In this document: positions 1 to 6,847 of the stretch, in pieces
Position numbering within the stretch: position 1 is the first letter of the stretch
Layout: each line of letters starts with the position of its first letter
NCBI GenBank assembly: GCA_012719195.1
Contig: JAAYAV010000070.1
Span: 1-12,473, forward strand
Direction: 5' to 3'
From: Anaerolineae bacterium
GTDB lineage: Bacteria; Chloroflexota; Anaerolineae; DRVO01
Length of the DNA stretch: 12,473 bases
Notes under the pieces: generated by a model
Database searches by the model: none
What the model saw: only the letters and a program-made list of their open reading frames with translations
What the model was told of the DNA's origin: nothing
Translations under genes and position numbers: made by a program

Positions 1-439
1 CGGCTGGCGGGTCAGCAAGACCTTCACTGTGGAGGCGGGGCAGCCGTCGCTGGCGGTCGGCTACACCCTGGAAGGCTCCGCGACGGAGGGTGCCGACTCC
101 TGGCTGGCGGTGGAGATCAACCTCGCACTCCCCCCCGGAGCCCACGCGCTGGGAAGCCTCCGGCTGGGCCCAGGAGCCTGGGGGCTGTCGGAAGCCGTGG
201 CCCAGGACGAGGTGTCCGAGGCAGAACTCGGGGCTCCCGGCCTGAGCATCGCTCTCACGGTGGACCGCCCGGCCCACCTGATCCAGCACCCGCTGTGGAG
301 CGCCCACCGGACCGAGCTGGGAGAAGAGAGAGTGTACCAGGGGACTCGGTTGGCGCTGATGTGGCCGCTGCCGCACCAGGCCGGAGACGTCTGGGAGACG
401 AATGTACGGGTTCGCTGGTCGACGGACGGTGGGAGCTAG
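1..439 (+). CDS. C-terminal fragment of a GH57-type alpha-amylase/4-alpha-glucanotransferase (DUF1926-like domain), 5' end outside window
   Basis: The reading frame is open from base 2 at the left edge to a TAG at 437-439, giving 145 residues with no need for an internal start, so this is the 3' end of a longer gene. The visible part looks like an all-beta domain: alternating hydrophobic strands, a VEINLAL strand near residue 40, and a tail with the run ERVYQGTRLALMWPL about 30 residues from the end. That VYQG...WPL signature resembles the C-terminal beta-sandwich (DUF1926) of family 57 glycoside hydrolases acting on alpha-glucans. The catalytic barrel is not in the window, so activity cannot be judged. 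It converges on the methyltransferase gene and is the only plus-strand gene. The family call rests on motif recall; it could be another beta-sandwich domain. Confidence 0.6.
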   Translation, partial: GWRVSKTFTVEAGQPSLAVGYTLEGSATEGADSWLAVEINLALPPGAHALGSLRLGPGAWGLSEAVAQDEVSEAELGAPGLSIALTVDRPAHLIQHPLWSAHRTELGEERVYQGTRLALMWPLPHQAGDVWETNVRVRWSTDGGS

Positions 440-1131
440 GGACCCTTCACGCCGACGACTAGGTCGTAGTTGACTTGCCACACCGACGACTTCGCCCGAG
501 GTACGCCCAGCCGCGCCAGCGTCTCCAGCACCTCGGAGGCGTCGCGTACCCGGCCGGGCAAGTAGAAGCGGGCGCCCCCCTTCCGGTTAGTGATCATGAG
601 CAGACCGCCGGGAGCCAGAACGCGAACCATCTCCGCCAGGGCCGACTCGAGACTGGGGAAGAACTCGAGCGCCTCCAGAGACACCACCGCGTCGAAGGCC
701 TCGTCCGGGAAGGGCAACTGCAGGGCATCGGCCTGAACCGGTGCGGTACGAGCTCTGTCGGGCCCCAGGACCGTCCGGCCTTCCAGCAGCATCCGCCGCG
801 CCCGGTCGAGCTCCACCATCACGCCGTCGAAATGGGGCATCTCCGGTAGCAGCGCCCGCGGAAGTCTACCGGTGCCGGCGGCGACGTCCAAGACTCGAGG
901 ATTCGACCGGTCCCTCAGGGTTGCGGCGAGTGGTTCGCCGACGAATCGCCTCTCGTAGAAGGGGTCGAACTCCTTGATCCCCTCGTACTTGGTGGCCGTC
1001 CAGTCGTAGAGGAGGCAGACGAAGCGAGGGCCGAAGTAGGCCCCCTCTGCCAGTACCAGCAGCCAGTAGGCAAGCCCGCCGACCAGTAGAAGCGCCAGGC
1101 CTGCCCAAACGAACCAGGGAATGCCCGTCAC
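436..1131 (-). CDS. Membrane-anchored class I SAM-dependent methyltransferase (UbiE/Methyltransf_11-like)
   Basis: This is a 231-residue protein with one strongly hydrophobic N-terminal segment (about residues 4-27), then a Rossmann methyltransferase domain. Motif I, the SAM-binding loop VLDVAAGTGRL, spans residues 80-90. The acidic end of strand 2 is VELD (about 106-109). The region ADALQLPFPDEAFDAVVS (134-151) and the PGGLLMITNRKG strand (174-185) complete a UbiE-like pattern. The substrate is unknown. The fold would lie on one face of the membrane, probably cytoplasmic because SAM is there. The start is GTG at 1129-1131, overlapping the livF stop as GTGA with a GGGTGAGG-like ribosome site just upstream, so it is probably translated from the liv mRNA. 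Its TAG stop shares CTAG with the convergent plus-strand gene. Methyltransferase activity is well supported; any link to transport is inference from position. Confidence 0.85.
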   Translation of the reverse strand: MTGIPWFVWAGLALLLVGGLAYWLLVLAEGAYFGPRFVCLLYDWTATKYEGIKEFDPFYERRFVGEPLAATLRDRSNPRVLDVAAGTGRLPRALLPEMPHFDGVMVELDRARRMLLEGRTVLGPDRARTAPVQADALQLPFPDEAFDAVVSLEALEFFPSLESALAEMVRVLAPGGLLMITNRKGGARFYLPGRVRDASEVLETLARLGVPRAKSSVWQVNYDLVVGVKGP

Positions 1132-1841
1132 CCCTCACCCAGATAGGCCCGCTTGACCTCCGGGTTGCCCGCTACCTCGGCTGAGGTCCCTTCCAGCACG
1201 ACTGAGCCGCTCTGCAGTACGTAGGCCCGCGACGCCACTGACAGGGCCATGTGAGCATTCTGCTCCACCAGAAGGATGGTGGTGCCCTCGGCGTTGATGA
1301 TCTGCACGATGCTGAAGATCTCCTGGACTAGTAGCGGGGCTAGGCCCATGGACGGCTCATCCAGCAGGAGAATGCGGGGCCGCGCCATCAAGGCGCGACC
1401 GATGGCCAGCATCTGCTGCTCGCCGCCGGAGAGGGTCCCGCCCACCTGATCCCTTCGCTCACCCAGTCGGGGAAAGAGCTCGAACACGCGTTCCATGTCG
1501 GACGCGATGCCGTCCTTGTCCTTCCGCAGAAACGCCCCCATCTCCAGGTTATCGAAAACGCGCAACCGAGAGAAGATGCGGCGACCTTCCGGGGCCTGAG
1601 ACACCCCTCGTGCCACCACCTGGTGCGCCGGCAGGCCGCTGATGACCTCACCGTCCAGCGAGATGGTTCCCTGGCGCGGCCTGACGAGCCCACAGATGGT
1701 GTTGAGCGTGGTGGACTTGCCTGCTCCATTGGCGCCGATGAGAGTGACGATCTCGCCATCGTTCACACATAGCGACACGCCCTTCAGCGCCTCGATGTTG
1801 CCGTAGAAGGAGTGGATCCCCTGCACCTCAAGCGTGGCCAT
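1128..1841 (-). CDS. livF: Branched-chain/HAAT amino acid ABC transporter ATPase LivF
   Basis: This 237-residue protein is a cytoplasmic ATPase that powers the LivH-LivM permease together with LivG. Visible motifs in order are Walker A GANGAGKST (36-44), a Q-loop region SQAPEGRRIF (81-90), the ABC signature LSGGEQQ (137-143), Walker B ILLLDEP (157-163), and the LivF-typical switch VEQNAH (192-197), which has EQN where LivG has EHD. The C-terminus ends with the family's AYLGEG tail. The frame stays open further upstream, but that part encodes an Arg/Cys-rich antisense-like sequence lying inside livG. The ATG at 1839-1841 gives the normal family N-terminus (MATLEVQGI), is preceded by a G-rich ribosome site, and overlaps the livG 3' end by 14 nt. 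The TGA stop overlaps the methyltransferase GTG start. Exact substrate is not readable from the sequence. Confidence 0.95.
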   Translation of the reverse strand: MATLEVQGIHSFYGNIEALKGVSLCVNDGEIVTLIGANGAGKSTTLNTICGLVRPRQGTISLDGEVISGLPAHQVVARGVSQAPEGRRIFSRLRVFDNLEMGAFLRKDKDGIASDMERVFELFPRLGERRDQVGGTLSGGEQQMLAIGRALMARPRILLLDEPSMGLAPLLVQEIFSIVQIINAEGTTILLVEQNAHMALSVASRAYVLQSGSVVLEGTSAEVAGNPEVKRAYLGEG

Positions 1842-2631
1842 GGCTGCCCCCCGTACCCAGGTACGCTTCGACCACACGCGGGTCGTTCTGCACTTCCTTG
1901 GGCGTCCCTTCCGAGATCTTGGTTCCGTAGTGCAGCACCGACACCTGGTCCGACACCCCCATAACCACACGCATGTCATGCTCGATAAGGAGCACGGTGA
2001 GCGCCAGTTCGTCACGCAGGCGCTCGATCAAATGCATGAGGTCGTCGGTTTCCTGCGGGTTCATCCCGGCGGTGGGCTCGTCGAGCAGCAGCAGCTTGGG
2101 CCGAGAGGCCAGCGCCCGCGCGATCTCCAGGCGACGCTGACCACCGTAGGGGATGCTGGTTGCGAGTAGATCTCCACGGCCGGGGAGTCCCACGAACGCG
2201 AGCATCTCCCGTGCCTCCTGCTGTGCTCGCTCTTCCTCCAGGACGGTACTCGACGGCCGGAAGATGGCCCCGAACACGCCCGACCTCAAGTGTGCATGCT
2301 GCCCCACCAGAACGTTCTCCAGTGCCGTCATGGCGGAGAAGAGCCTGATGTTCTGGTAGGTCCGCGCGATCCCCATGGCGGCGATGCTATCCGGTCGATA
2401 GCCGACCAGGGACCGCCCCTGGAAGAGGATATCGCCGTCTTCAGGGGCATAGAGGCCGGTGATGCAGTTGAAGAAGGTCGTCTTCCCGGCGCCGTTGGGA
2501 CCGATGACGCTGGCGACTGTGCGCTCGGGAATGTCTATGGAGACGGAGTCCACCGCCACCAAGCCGCCGAACCGCTTCGTTACGCGGCGGGCGCTCAGAC
2601 AGACTGGGTGTCCGTTGGCGGCCGCGCTCAC
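1828..2631 (-). CDS. livG: Branched-chain/HAAT amino acid ABC transporter ATPase LivG
   Basis: This is the second nucleotide-binding subunit of the importer, 267 residues from the chosen start. Motifs: Walker A GPNGAGKT (44-51), the LivG-typical ARTYQNIRLF Q-loop (89-98), the modified signature IPYGGQRR (160-167), Walker B LLLLDEP (180-186), the TAGMNPQE D-loop, and switch histidine EHD (217-219). The C-terminus has the family's VVEAYLG. The start is GTG at 2629-2631 because a GGAGGT site lies exactly 6 nt upstream and the codon overlaps the livM TGA as GTGA, like other junctions here. An in-frame GTG at 2677-2679 would add 16 residues (AGQVTPARTAPGGGG-like) inside livM and is less likely. 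The 3' end overlaps livF. The LivG/LivF distinction is firm; the transported ligand is not determined. Confidence 0.95.
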   Translation of the reverse strand: MSAAANGHPVCLSARRVTKRFGGLVAVDSVSIDIPERTVASVIGPNGAGKTTFFNCITGLYAPEDGDILFQGRSLVGYRPDSIAAMGIARTYQNIRLFSAMTALENVLVGQHAHLRSGVFGAIFRPSSTVLEEERAQQEAREMLAFVGLPGRGDLLATSIPYGGQRRLEIARALASRPKLLLLDEPTAGMNPQETDDLMHLIERLRDELALTVLLIEHDMRVVMGVSDQVSVLHYGTKISEGTPKEVQNDPRVVEAYLGTGGSHGHA

Positions 2632-4214
2632 TCCGCCACCTCCAGGTGCAGTTCTCGCCGGCGTGACTTGGCCGGCCACAGGCCCTCCGGCCGGGCGATC
2701 ATCATCGCCACCAGCAGAGCCCCGAAGGTGATCATGCGGAAGTCGGCGAACGAACGAAGCACCTCAGGCAGGCCGACGAGAAAGAAGGCGCCCAGGATCA
2801 CTCCCGGTATGCTCCCGATGCCGCCTACGATCACCAGGCTCAGGATGTTGATTGAGACGAGTAGGGTGAATGAGTTCGGGAAGACAGAGTGCACCCAGGA
2901 AGCGAAGATGGCGCCGCCGATGCCGGAAAAGGAGGCTCCCATCGCGAAAGCAAGCAGTTTGTACTTCACCAGATTCACGCCGGTCGCCTCAGCCACATCC
3001 TCGTCCTCACGGATGGCCATCCAGGCCCGGCCAACGCGGGAGTCACTGATGCGACGCGACACAAACACGACGATCATGACGCCGATTAGGATAAGGTAGT
3101 AGAAGTGCTGCGGCCGCATCATGGTGAAGGAACCGATGCTGGGACCGGGGATCTCGATGATGCCCTGCGCTCCGCCGAGCACGCTCTTGAACGTGTCCGA
3201 AAGCACCAGGATGCGGATGATCTCGCCGAACCCGAGCGTAACGATGGCCAGGTAATCGCCACGCATGCGTAGTACTGGGATTCCCAGGAGGGCGCCGGCG
3301 CCGGCGGCCGCAACCATCGCCAACGGCCAGGCTATCCAGAAAGAAAGCCCCAACTGAGTGGAGGCCGCCGGCGAAGTGAGCAGGCCGGTGACGTAGGCAC
3401 CGATGGTGAAGAAGGCCACGTAACCCAGGTCCAGCAGCCCGGCATACCCCACAACGATGTTCAGCCCCAGGCCCATCAGGACGTAGAGACCCACAAGGTC
3501 GAGGACGCTGGTGCCGTAGGTGCCGAGGATCGACGGAAGGCCCAGCAGTATGAACAGACCTGCGATCCACACCACGATGCTGACCATCGTCGAGTTGCGC
3601 CGCTGCACCCTCTGGTACCGCGTGGCTAGAGCGCTTCCCCACCGAGATCGGCCGTAGGCGACCGCCCAGACCGCCACGCCCAGTGCCACCGCCTCGGCGA
3701 TGGCCAGGCCCTTGTCGCGCAGGACGCCCACGACCACCACCGCCGCCCCTGCCAGCACGGCGGAACGGCTGATCGCTGCCGGCAGCCGCGTGCTCCAGCC
3801 GCCCAGCGCCCCCAACACTGTCCCGAGCACCACCAGCACGGTGCTCCCCGTCACGACGCCGCGGCCCAGAGTGAGTTCGTCCACTAGTTGTGGCGTGGCG
3901 TTCACAAGGACCTGGCGCAGGTCAACCGCGCTCACCAGCAATGCCAGCAGCGCCAGCAGGAGCATGCAGACGGCGCCGGCAATGGCGCCCGCTGCTACAA
4001 CCGCTCCGGTCGAGCGCGTCCGAGTAGCGGGGGCGGCGCCGGATCCGGCCAGCAGAGCCCCAATGGCCAGCAACAGCTGGCTCAGGGTGACAACTCCGCG
4101 CACCACCGGCTCCCGCGCGAATGCCGCCGGCGCCCCGATCAGCGCAATGAACACCAGCACCCCGCCCACTAGAGCGCCGCGGCGAAGGCTCCGCTTCAGC
4201 ATATCTACTCCCAT
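2628..4214 (-). CDS. livM: Branched-chain/HAAT amino acid ABC transporter permease LivM with a long extra N-terminal membrane region
   Basis: This 528-residue inner-membrane permease pairs with LivH. The conserved LivM core begins near residue 210. It includes LNIVVGYAGLLDLGYVAFF (251-269) with the following IGAY, the GDYLAIVTLGFGEIIRIL region (319-336), the ATPase-coupling loop around RAWMAIREDEDVAEATG (396-412), and the C-terminal IVGGIGSIPGVILGAF segment (462-477). Residues 1-205 are an additional, low-complexity hydrophobic region with about six possible membrane segments (near 15-33, 40-60, 70-98, 121-140, 150-166, 168-187). Many LivM proteins are about 300-430 residues, so this one is long. 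The start is ATG 4212-4214, with GGAGGT about 10 nt upstream; a second ATG at 4200-4202 with GGGAG 5 nt upstream is equally plausible. It lies 17 nt after livH and overlaps livG at the stop. Confidence 0.93.
   Translation of the reverse strand: MGVDMLKRSLRRGALVGGVLVFIALIGAPAAFAREPVVRGVVTLSQLLLAIGALLAGSGAAPATRTRSTGAVVAAGAIAGAVCMLLLALLALLVSAVDLRQVLVNATPQLVDELTLGRGVVTGSTVLVVLGTVLGALGGWSTRLPAAISRSAVLAGAAVVVVGVLRDKGLAIAEAVALGVAVWAVAYGRSRWGSALATRYQRVQRRNSTMVSIVVWIAGLFILLGLPSILGTYGTSVLDLVGLYVLMGLGLNIVVGYAGLLDLGYVAFFTIGAYVTGLLTSPAASTQLGLSFWIAWPLAMVAAAGAGALLGIPVLRMRGDYLAIVTLGFGEIIRILVLSDTFKSVLGGAQGIIEIPGPSIGSFTMMRPQHFYYLILIGVMIVVFVSRRISDSRVGRAWMAIREDEDVAEATGVNLVKYKLLAFAMGASFSGIGGAIFASWVHSVFPNSFTLLVSINILSLVIVGGIGSIPGVILGAFFLVGLPEVLRSFADFRMITFGALLVAMMIARPEGLWPAKSRRRELHLEVAE
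2638..2643 (-). promoter_or_regulatory. Ribosome binding site of livG (decides its start)
   Basis: The minus strand reads GGAGGT here, six bases before the GTG at 2629-2631. It lies within the last codons of livM and supports the short livG start over the upstream in-frame GTG at 2677-2679. Confidence 0.7.
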
Positions 4215-4231
4215 CCGGCCTTTGACCTCCC

Positions 4232-5365
4232 CTAGGCTCGCTTGCGGCTTAGCACTTCGCCGAGGATACCGGTCGGACGGAAGATCAGCACCAAGACGAG
4301 GAGCCCGAAGGCGATGACATCCTTCAGCTGAGAGTCCAGCCCCAGAAGCGTGGGGAAGGTCGACTCAGCCAGGCCCAGGAAGAAGCCACCAAGCATGGCG
4401 CCGGGGACGTTCCCAATCCCGCCCAGGACGGCAGCGGTGAACGCCTTGATGCCGGGGATGAAGCCCATAGTATGGGTGACCTGCTTGTTGTACAGGGCGA
4501 ACATCACTCCGGCCGCGCCCGCCAGCGCCGCGCCGAGGGCAAACGTCAGCACGACGACACGATCCACATCGATGCCCATCAGAGCGGCAGTGTCTTTGTC
4601 CTCGGCCACCGCGCGCATCGCCTTGCCCATCTTCGTCTTCTGCACCAGGATCCACAGGGCGAGCATAAGCGTGACGGCCATCAGGAACACCACGAAGTAG
4701 ATGGGGCGCACCACCATGCCGCCAATGTCGTAACGACCGCCCAAGATGTCGATGCCGGCCACGTGGAGGTGCGTGTCCGGGTATACTTTCACGCCCGTTC
4801 CGAAGAGGCCCCGGAAGGCGTACTGGAGGAAGAGGGACGCACCAATCGCCGTAATGAGTGGCACCAGTCGAGGGGCACGGCGCAGCGGGCGGTAGGCGAT
4901 ACGTTCCAGCCCCAGGGCAAGGATAACCGAGGCGGTCATGGCTGTGGCTACCGTTGCCACGATCGCCAGGAGCGGGTTCGATTCCAGGAAACCGGAGCGG
5001 TCGAACGCGGCGATGACGAAGTAGGCGATGTACGTGCCCCCCATGAAGATCTCGCCATGGGCGAAGTTGATCATGAAGAGGATACCATACACCAGCGTGT
5101 AGCCCAGCGCGATGAGGGCGTAGATCCCTCCTTGAGCTAGCCCGAATATGGCTTGGCTGGCGTAGGTCGATACGCCGTAGGTGCCCCCCATCAATGTGGC
5201 TACCAGGCGGTAGACGACAAACAGCAGAATGACCAGTCCGATGCCCGAGACGACCAACTGGGTCACGTCGACCGGGCCGGAGAGGCGACGCCGCATCCTA
5301 TCTCGCCAGGACTCCCGAGGCAGGCGGACGGCGCCTGCCCCGGGAATACGACTACTCGATGACAT
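4232..5365 (-). CDS. livH: Branched-chain/HAAT amino acid ABC transporter permease LivH
   Basis: This 377-residue inner-membrane permease forms the translocation channel with LivM. The core starts near residue 70 and shows the LivH hallmark YTLVYGILFMINFAHGEIFM (89-108). It continues with ERIAYRPLRRAPRLVPLITAIG-type sequence (154-175), the ATPase-coupling loop GKAMRAVAEDKDTAALMGI (247-265), FIPGIKAFTAAVLGGIGNVPGA (302-323) and the terminal IFRPTGILGE (361-370). The first 70 residues are an extension compared with the usual length near 300: a basic, Ser/Arg-rich cytoplasmic stretch (1-35) followed by one extra hydrophobic segment (36-60). The ATG at 5363-5365 sits 6 nt after the livJ stop, and its purine-rich AGAGGT ribosome site runs up against that stop, so coupled translation is likely. 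The identification is firm; the role of the extension is unknown. Confidence 0.94.
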   Translation of the reverse strand: MSSSSRIPGAGAVRLPRESWRDRMRRRLSGPVDVTQLVVSGIGLVILLFVVYRLVATLMGGTYGVSTYASQAIFGLAQGGIYALIALGYTLVYGILFMINFAHGEIFMGGTYIAYFVIAAFDRSGFLESNPLLAIVATVATAMTASVILALGLERIAYRPLRRAPRLVPLITAIGASLFLQYAFRGLFGTGVKVYPDTHLHVAGIDILGGRYDIGGMVVRPIYFVVFLMAVTLMLALWILVQKTKMGKAMRAVAEDKDTAALMGIDVDRVVVLTFALGAALAGAAGVMFALYNKQVTHTMGFIPGIKAFTAAVLGGIGNVPGAMLGGFFLGLAESTFPTLLGLDSQLKDVIAFGLLVLVLIFRPTGILGEVLSRKRA

Positions 5366-5371
5366 TAACCT

Positions 5372-6610
5372 CTACTCTGGCCAGACGACCGCGAACTCGC
5401 CATCCCGCACTTCCGAAATGGCGACGGTACCGGTACCGCAGTTGCCGACCTCATCACAGGTGATCATGCCGGAGAGGCCCTGGTAGCCACTGGTGCTGCC
5501 GATGGCCTCGTTGAGCGCCTTGCGACCGATCAGCAGGTTGCCGTCGGCATCGGTCTGAGCCACCTTCTCGATGGCGTTCATAATGACCATGGCGGCGTCG
5601 TAGGCATGGGCGTGGAACGGAGCCGGCGGCTCCTCGCCGTAAGCGGCCTGATAGGCTTCGAGGAAGGCAGGCATGCCCGGTCCGGCCTCGGCCGGGTTGG
5701 CGGCGCTAACGAAGGTCCCCTCGCTGGCACTTCCGGCAGCCTTGACGTAGTCGAGGGCCTGGAGGCCGTCGGCGCCCATGAAGATCACGTCTTCCATACC
5801 GACGTCAATGCGCTGGCTAGCCAGGTATGCACCCTCGGCCACAAAGCCGCCGAAGTAGATCGCTTCCGGCCCGGCCGACTTGATGCGCTCCAGCAGCGGG
5901 CGCATGTCGGTGTCGCCCACGTTCACGGCCTCAGCTGACACCACTTCGCCGCCCAGTTCCTCGAAAGCTGCGGCCAGAGTGTTGGCAAGCCCCTCACCGT
6001 AAGGGCTACCATCGTGGATGGTCGCGACCTTAGTGATGCCCTTGGAGTAGAGGTACTCGGCCGCTGCCGGGCCCTGAATCTCGTCGTTCCAGCATACGCG
6101 ATGGAAGGATGTGTTGCCACGGGTGGTCATCACCACGCCGGTGCAGGACGGAGAAACCATGGTGTAGTTGTGTTCCTGGTAGATGTCCATGGCGCCGAGG
6201 CAGCCGCTGGAGCACATCTGACCGAGAACGGCGACGATGCTGGGATCAGAGACGAACTTGTTGGCGACAGTCGTGCCGCCCTCGGCGGAGCACAGGTCGT
6301 CCTCAGCCACCAGCTCTACCGAGAACCCAAGGAGGTCACCCTTGTCGGCCACGGCCAACTCGGCGCCCCGCTTCTCATCGATGCCTAGCACGTCCAGCCC
6401 GGCGCCACTCAGCGCCGCGCCGAAGCCGATGCGGATGGGGCTGCCCGCCTCTACCTTGACCACGCCCCACTCATCCGTGTACTCCTCCGACGTCCCGGCT
6501 TCCGTCTCGGGAGCGCTCGTTGCTGCGGGCGCCGGTGTGGCACCGCCACCGCAAGCAGCCACCAGTAACGCGGCAATCACCAGGAAGCTCACCAGCCGAA
6601 GTACCCTCAT
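5372..6610 (-). CDS. livJ: Branched-chain/HAAT amino acid ABC transporter substrate-binding lipoprotein LivJ
   Basis: This 412-residue extracytoplasmic receptor delivers ligand to LivHM. It has a lipoprotein signal peptide: short basic start, hydrophobic core, and lipobox LVAAC with Cys20. A Thr/Pro/Ala/Glu tether follows to about residue 48. The periplasmic-binding-protein type I fold begins at IRIGFGAALSGAG (59-71). EDDLCSAEGGTTVANKF (103-119) and LGQMCSS (129-135) match the region that carries the classical LivJ disulfide. HDGSPYGEGLANTL (199-212) is the inter-domain segment. Seven cysteines besides the lipid one is high for this family. Positions refer to the ATG at 6608-6610, chosen because GAGGGGG ends six bases upstream; an ATG two codons earlier (6614-6616) abuts that site. 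The ligand could be branched-chain or polar amino acids, amides or small acids. Confidence 0.93.
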   Translation of the reverse strand: MRVLRLVSFLVIAALLVAACGGGATPAPAATSAPETEAGTSEEYTDEWGVVKVEAGSPIRIGFGAALSGAGLDVLGIDEKRGAELAVADKGDLLGFSVELVAEDDLCSAEGGTTVANKFVSDPSIVAVLGQMCSSGCLGAMDIYQEHNYTMVSPSCTGVVMTTRGNTSFHRVCWNDEIQGPAAAEYLYSKGITKVATIHDGSPYGEGLANTLAAAFEELGGEVVSAEAVNVGDTDMRPLLERIKSAGPEAIYFGGFVAEGAYLASQRIDVGMEDVIFMGADGLQALDYVKAAGSASEGTFVSAANPAEAGPGMPAFLEAYQAAYGEEPPAPFHAHAYDAAMVIMNAIEKVAQTDADGNLLIGRKALNEAIGSTSGYQGLSGMITCDEVGNCGTGTVAISEVRDGEFAVVWPE

Positions 6611-6616
6611 TTCCAT

Positions 6617-6623
6617 CCCCCTC
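6617..6623 (-). promoter_or_regulatory. Ribosome binding site of livJ
   Basis: The minus strand reads GAGGGGG immediately before ATG 6614-6616 and six bases before ATG 6608-6610. The spacing favours the second ATG, which also gives a more typical lipoprotein signal peptide (MRVLRLVSF). Confidence 0.55.
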
Positions 6624-6759
6624 TGCTACGATGAATGGGGCTCCCAGGCCCCGGCCGCCTGACATCCTACAGCACCTAGTCCGCACCGTCAGACGCGCAG
6701 CTCCACCGTCGCAGCCTCGCCCTGCCCGTGGTCGGATCCTCGGGCCGTCGGAAGTTGGT

Positions 6760-6789
6760 ATTATAGGCAAGCCCGGTCATACAATGCAA
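6760..6789 (-). promoter_or_regulatory. Candidate sigma-70 promoter of the liv operon
   Basis: On the minus strand a perfect -10 box TATAAT (6760-6765) is preceded by TTGCAT (6784-6789, three of six consensus -35 bases) with an 18-base spacer. Transcription would begin near 6753, leaving a leader of about 140 bases before livJ. The sequence is A/T-rich against a GC-rich background, which adds weight. This is sequence inference only. Confidence 0.5.
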
Positions 6790-6847
6790 TCGAAAGTACT
6801 GCTTTGGACTCGATATCAGTGAAGTTGGTTCGGAAAGGGGCCGAGTC

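Larger units (their letters stand above)
6611..6847 (-). other. Intergenic region between hypE and livJ: promoter, leader and short repeats
   Basis: This roughly 235-base gap is the only sizeable non-coding stretch. Its hypE-proximal part (about 6750-6835) is clearly richer in A/T than its surroundings and contains the promoter candidate. A 9-base direct repeat GAAGTTGGT (plus strand 6751-6759 and 6821-6829, 70 bases apart) brackets the promoter. The predicted leader (about 6617-6752) is GC-rich. It holds two CACCGTC copies 20 bases apart (6684-6690, 6704-6710) and a 5-bp GC stem with a 6-base loop (6637-6652). No hairpin followed by a T-run is visible after hypE, so read-through from the hydrogenase genes cannot be excluded. 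No RNA gene or recognisable riboswitch was seen. Confidence 0.6.

Noticed and set aside
1842..2015. 58-residue upstream extension of the livF frame
   Set aside because: Cys/Arg/Thr-rich sequence out of frame within livG; the LivF family begins at MATLEVQGI, which has its own ribosome site.
2100..2155. Divergent LivG ABC signature (IPYGGQRR instead of LSGGQ)
   Set aside because: A YG-x-QRR form is normal for LivG proteins, so this is not a loss of function.
2290..3099. Long plus-strand open frame of 269 codons across livG and livM
   Set aside because: It lies antisense to two strongly supported genes, its composition (His/Arg/Pro/Thr rich, no motif) is that of a GC-rich shadow frame, and no ribosome site or family resemblance is seen.
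3700..4317. Plus-strand open frame of 205 codons antisense to the LivM extension
   Set aside because: Thr/Ala/Pro/Arg-rich low-complexity product caused by the GC-rich Ala/Val/Leu codons of livM on the other strand. Its existence made me question the LivM extension, but the minus frame has coherent hydrophobic segments in phase with the LivM core.
6471..6770. Possible upstream reading frame in the livJ leader (ATG in GGATGTCAGG) running into livJ in another frame
   Set aside because: No clear ribosome site, Gly/Arg-rich product with no family features, and a long out-of-frame overlap with the signal peptide region of livJ; best treated as chance.
6793..6805. AAAG-TACTG-CTTT hairpin after hypE as a terminator
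   Set aside because: Only four A/T-rich pairs with a five-base loop and no T-run; it also lies at the livJ promoter, so it is not a convincing terminator.
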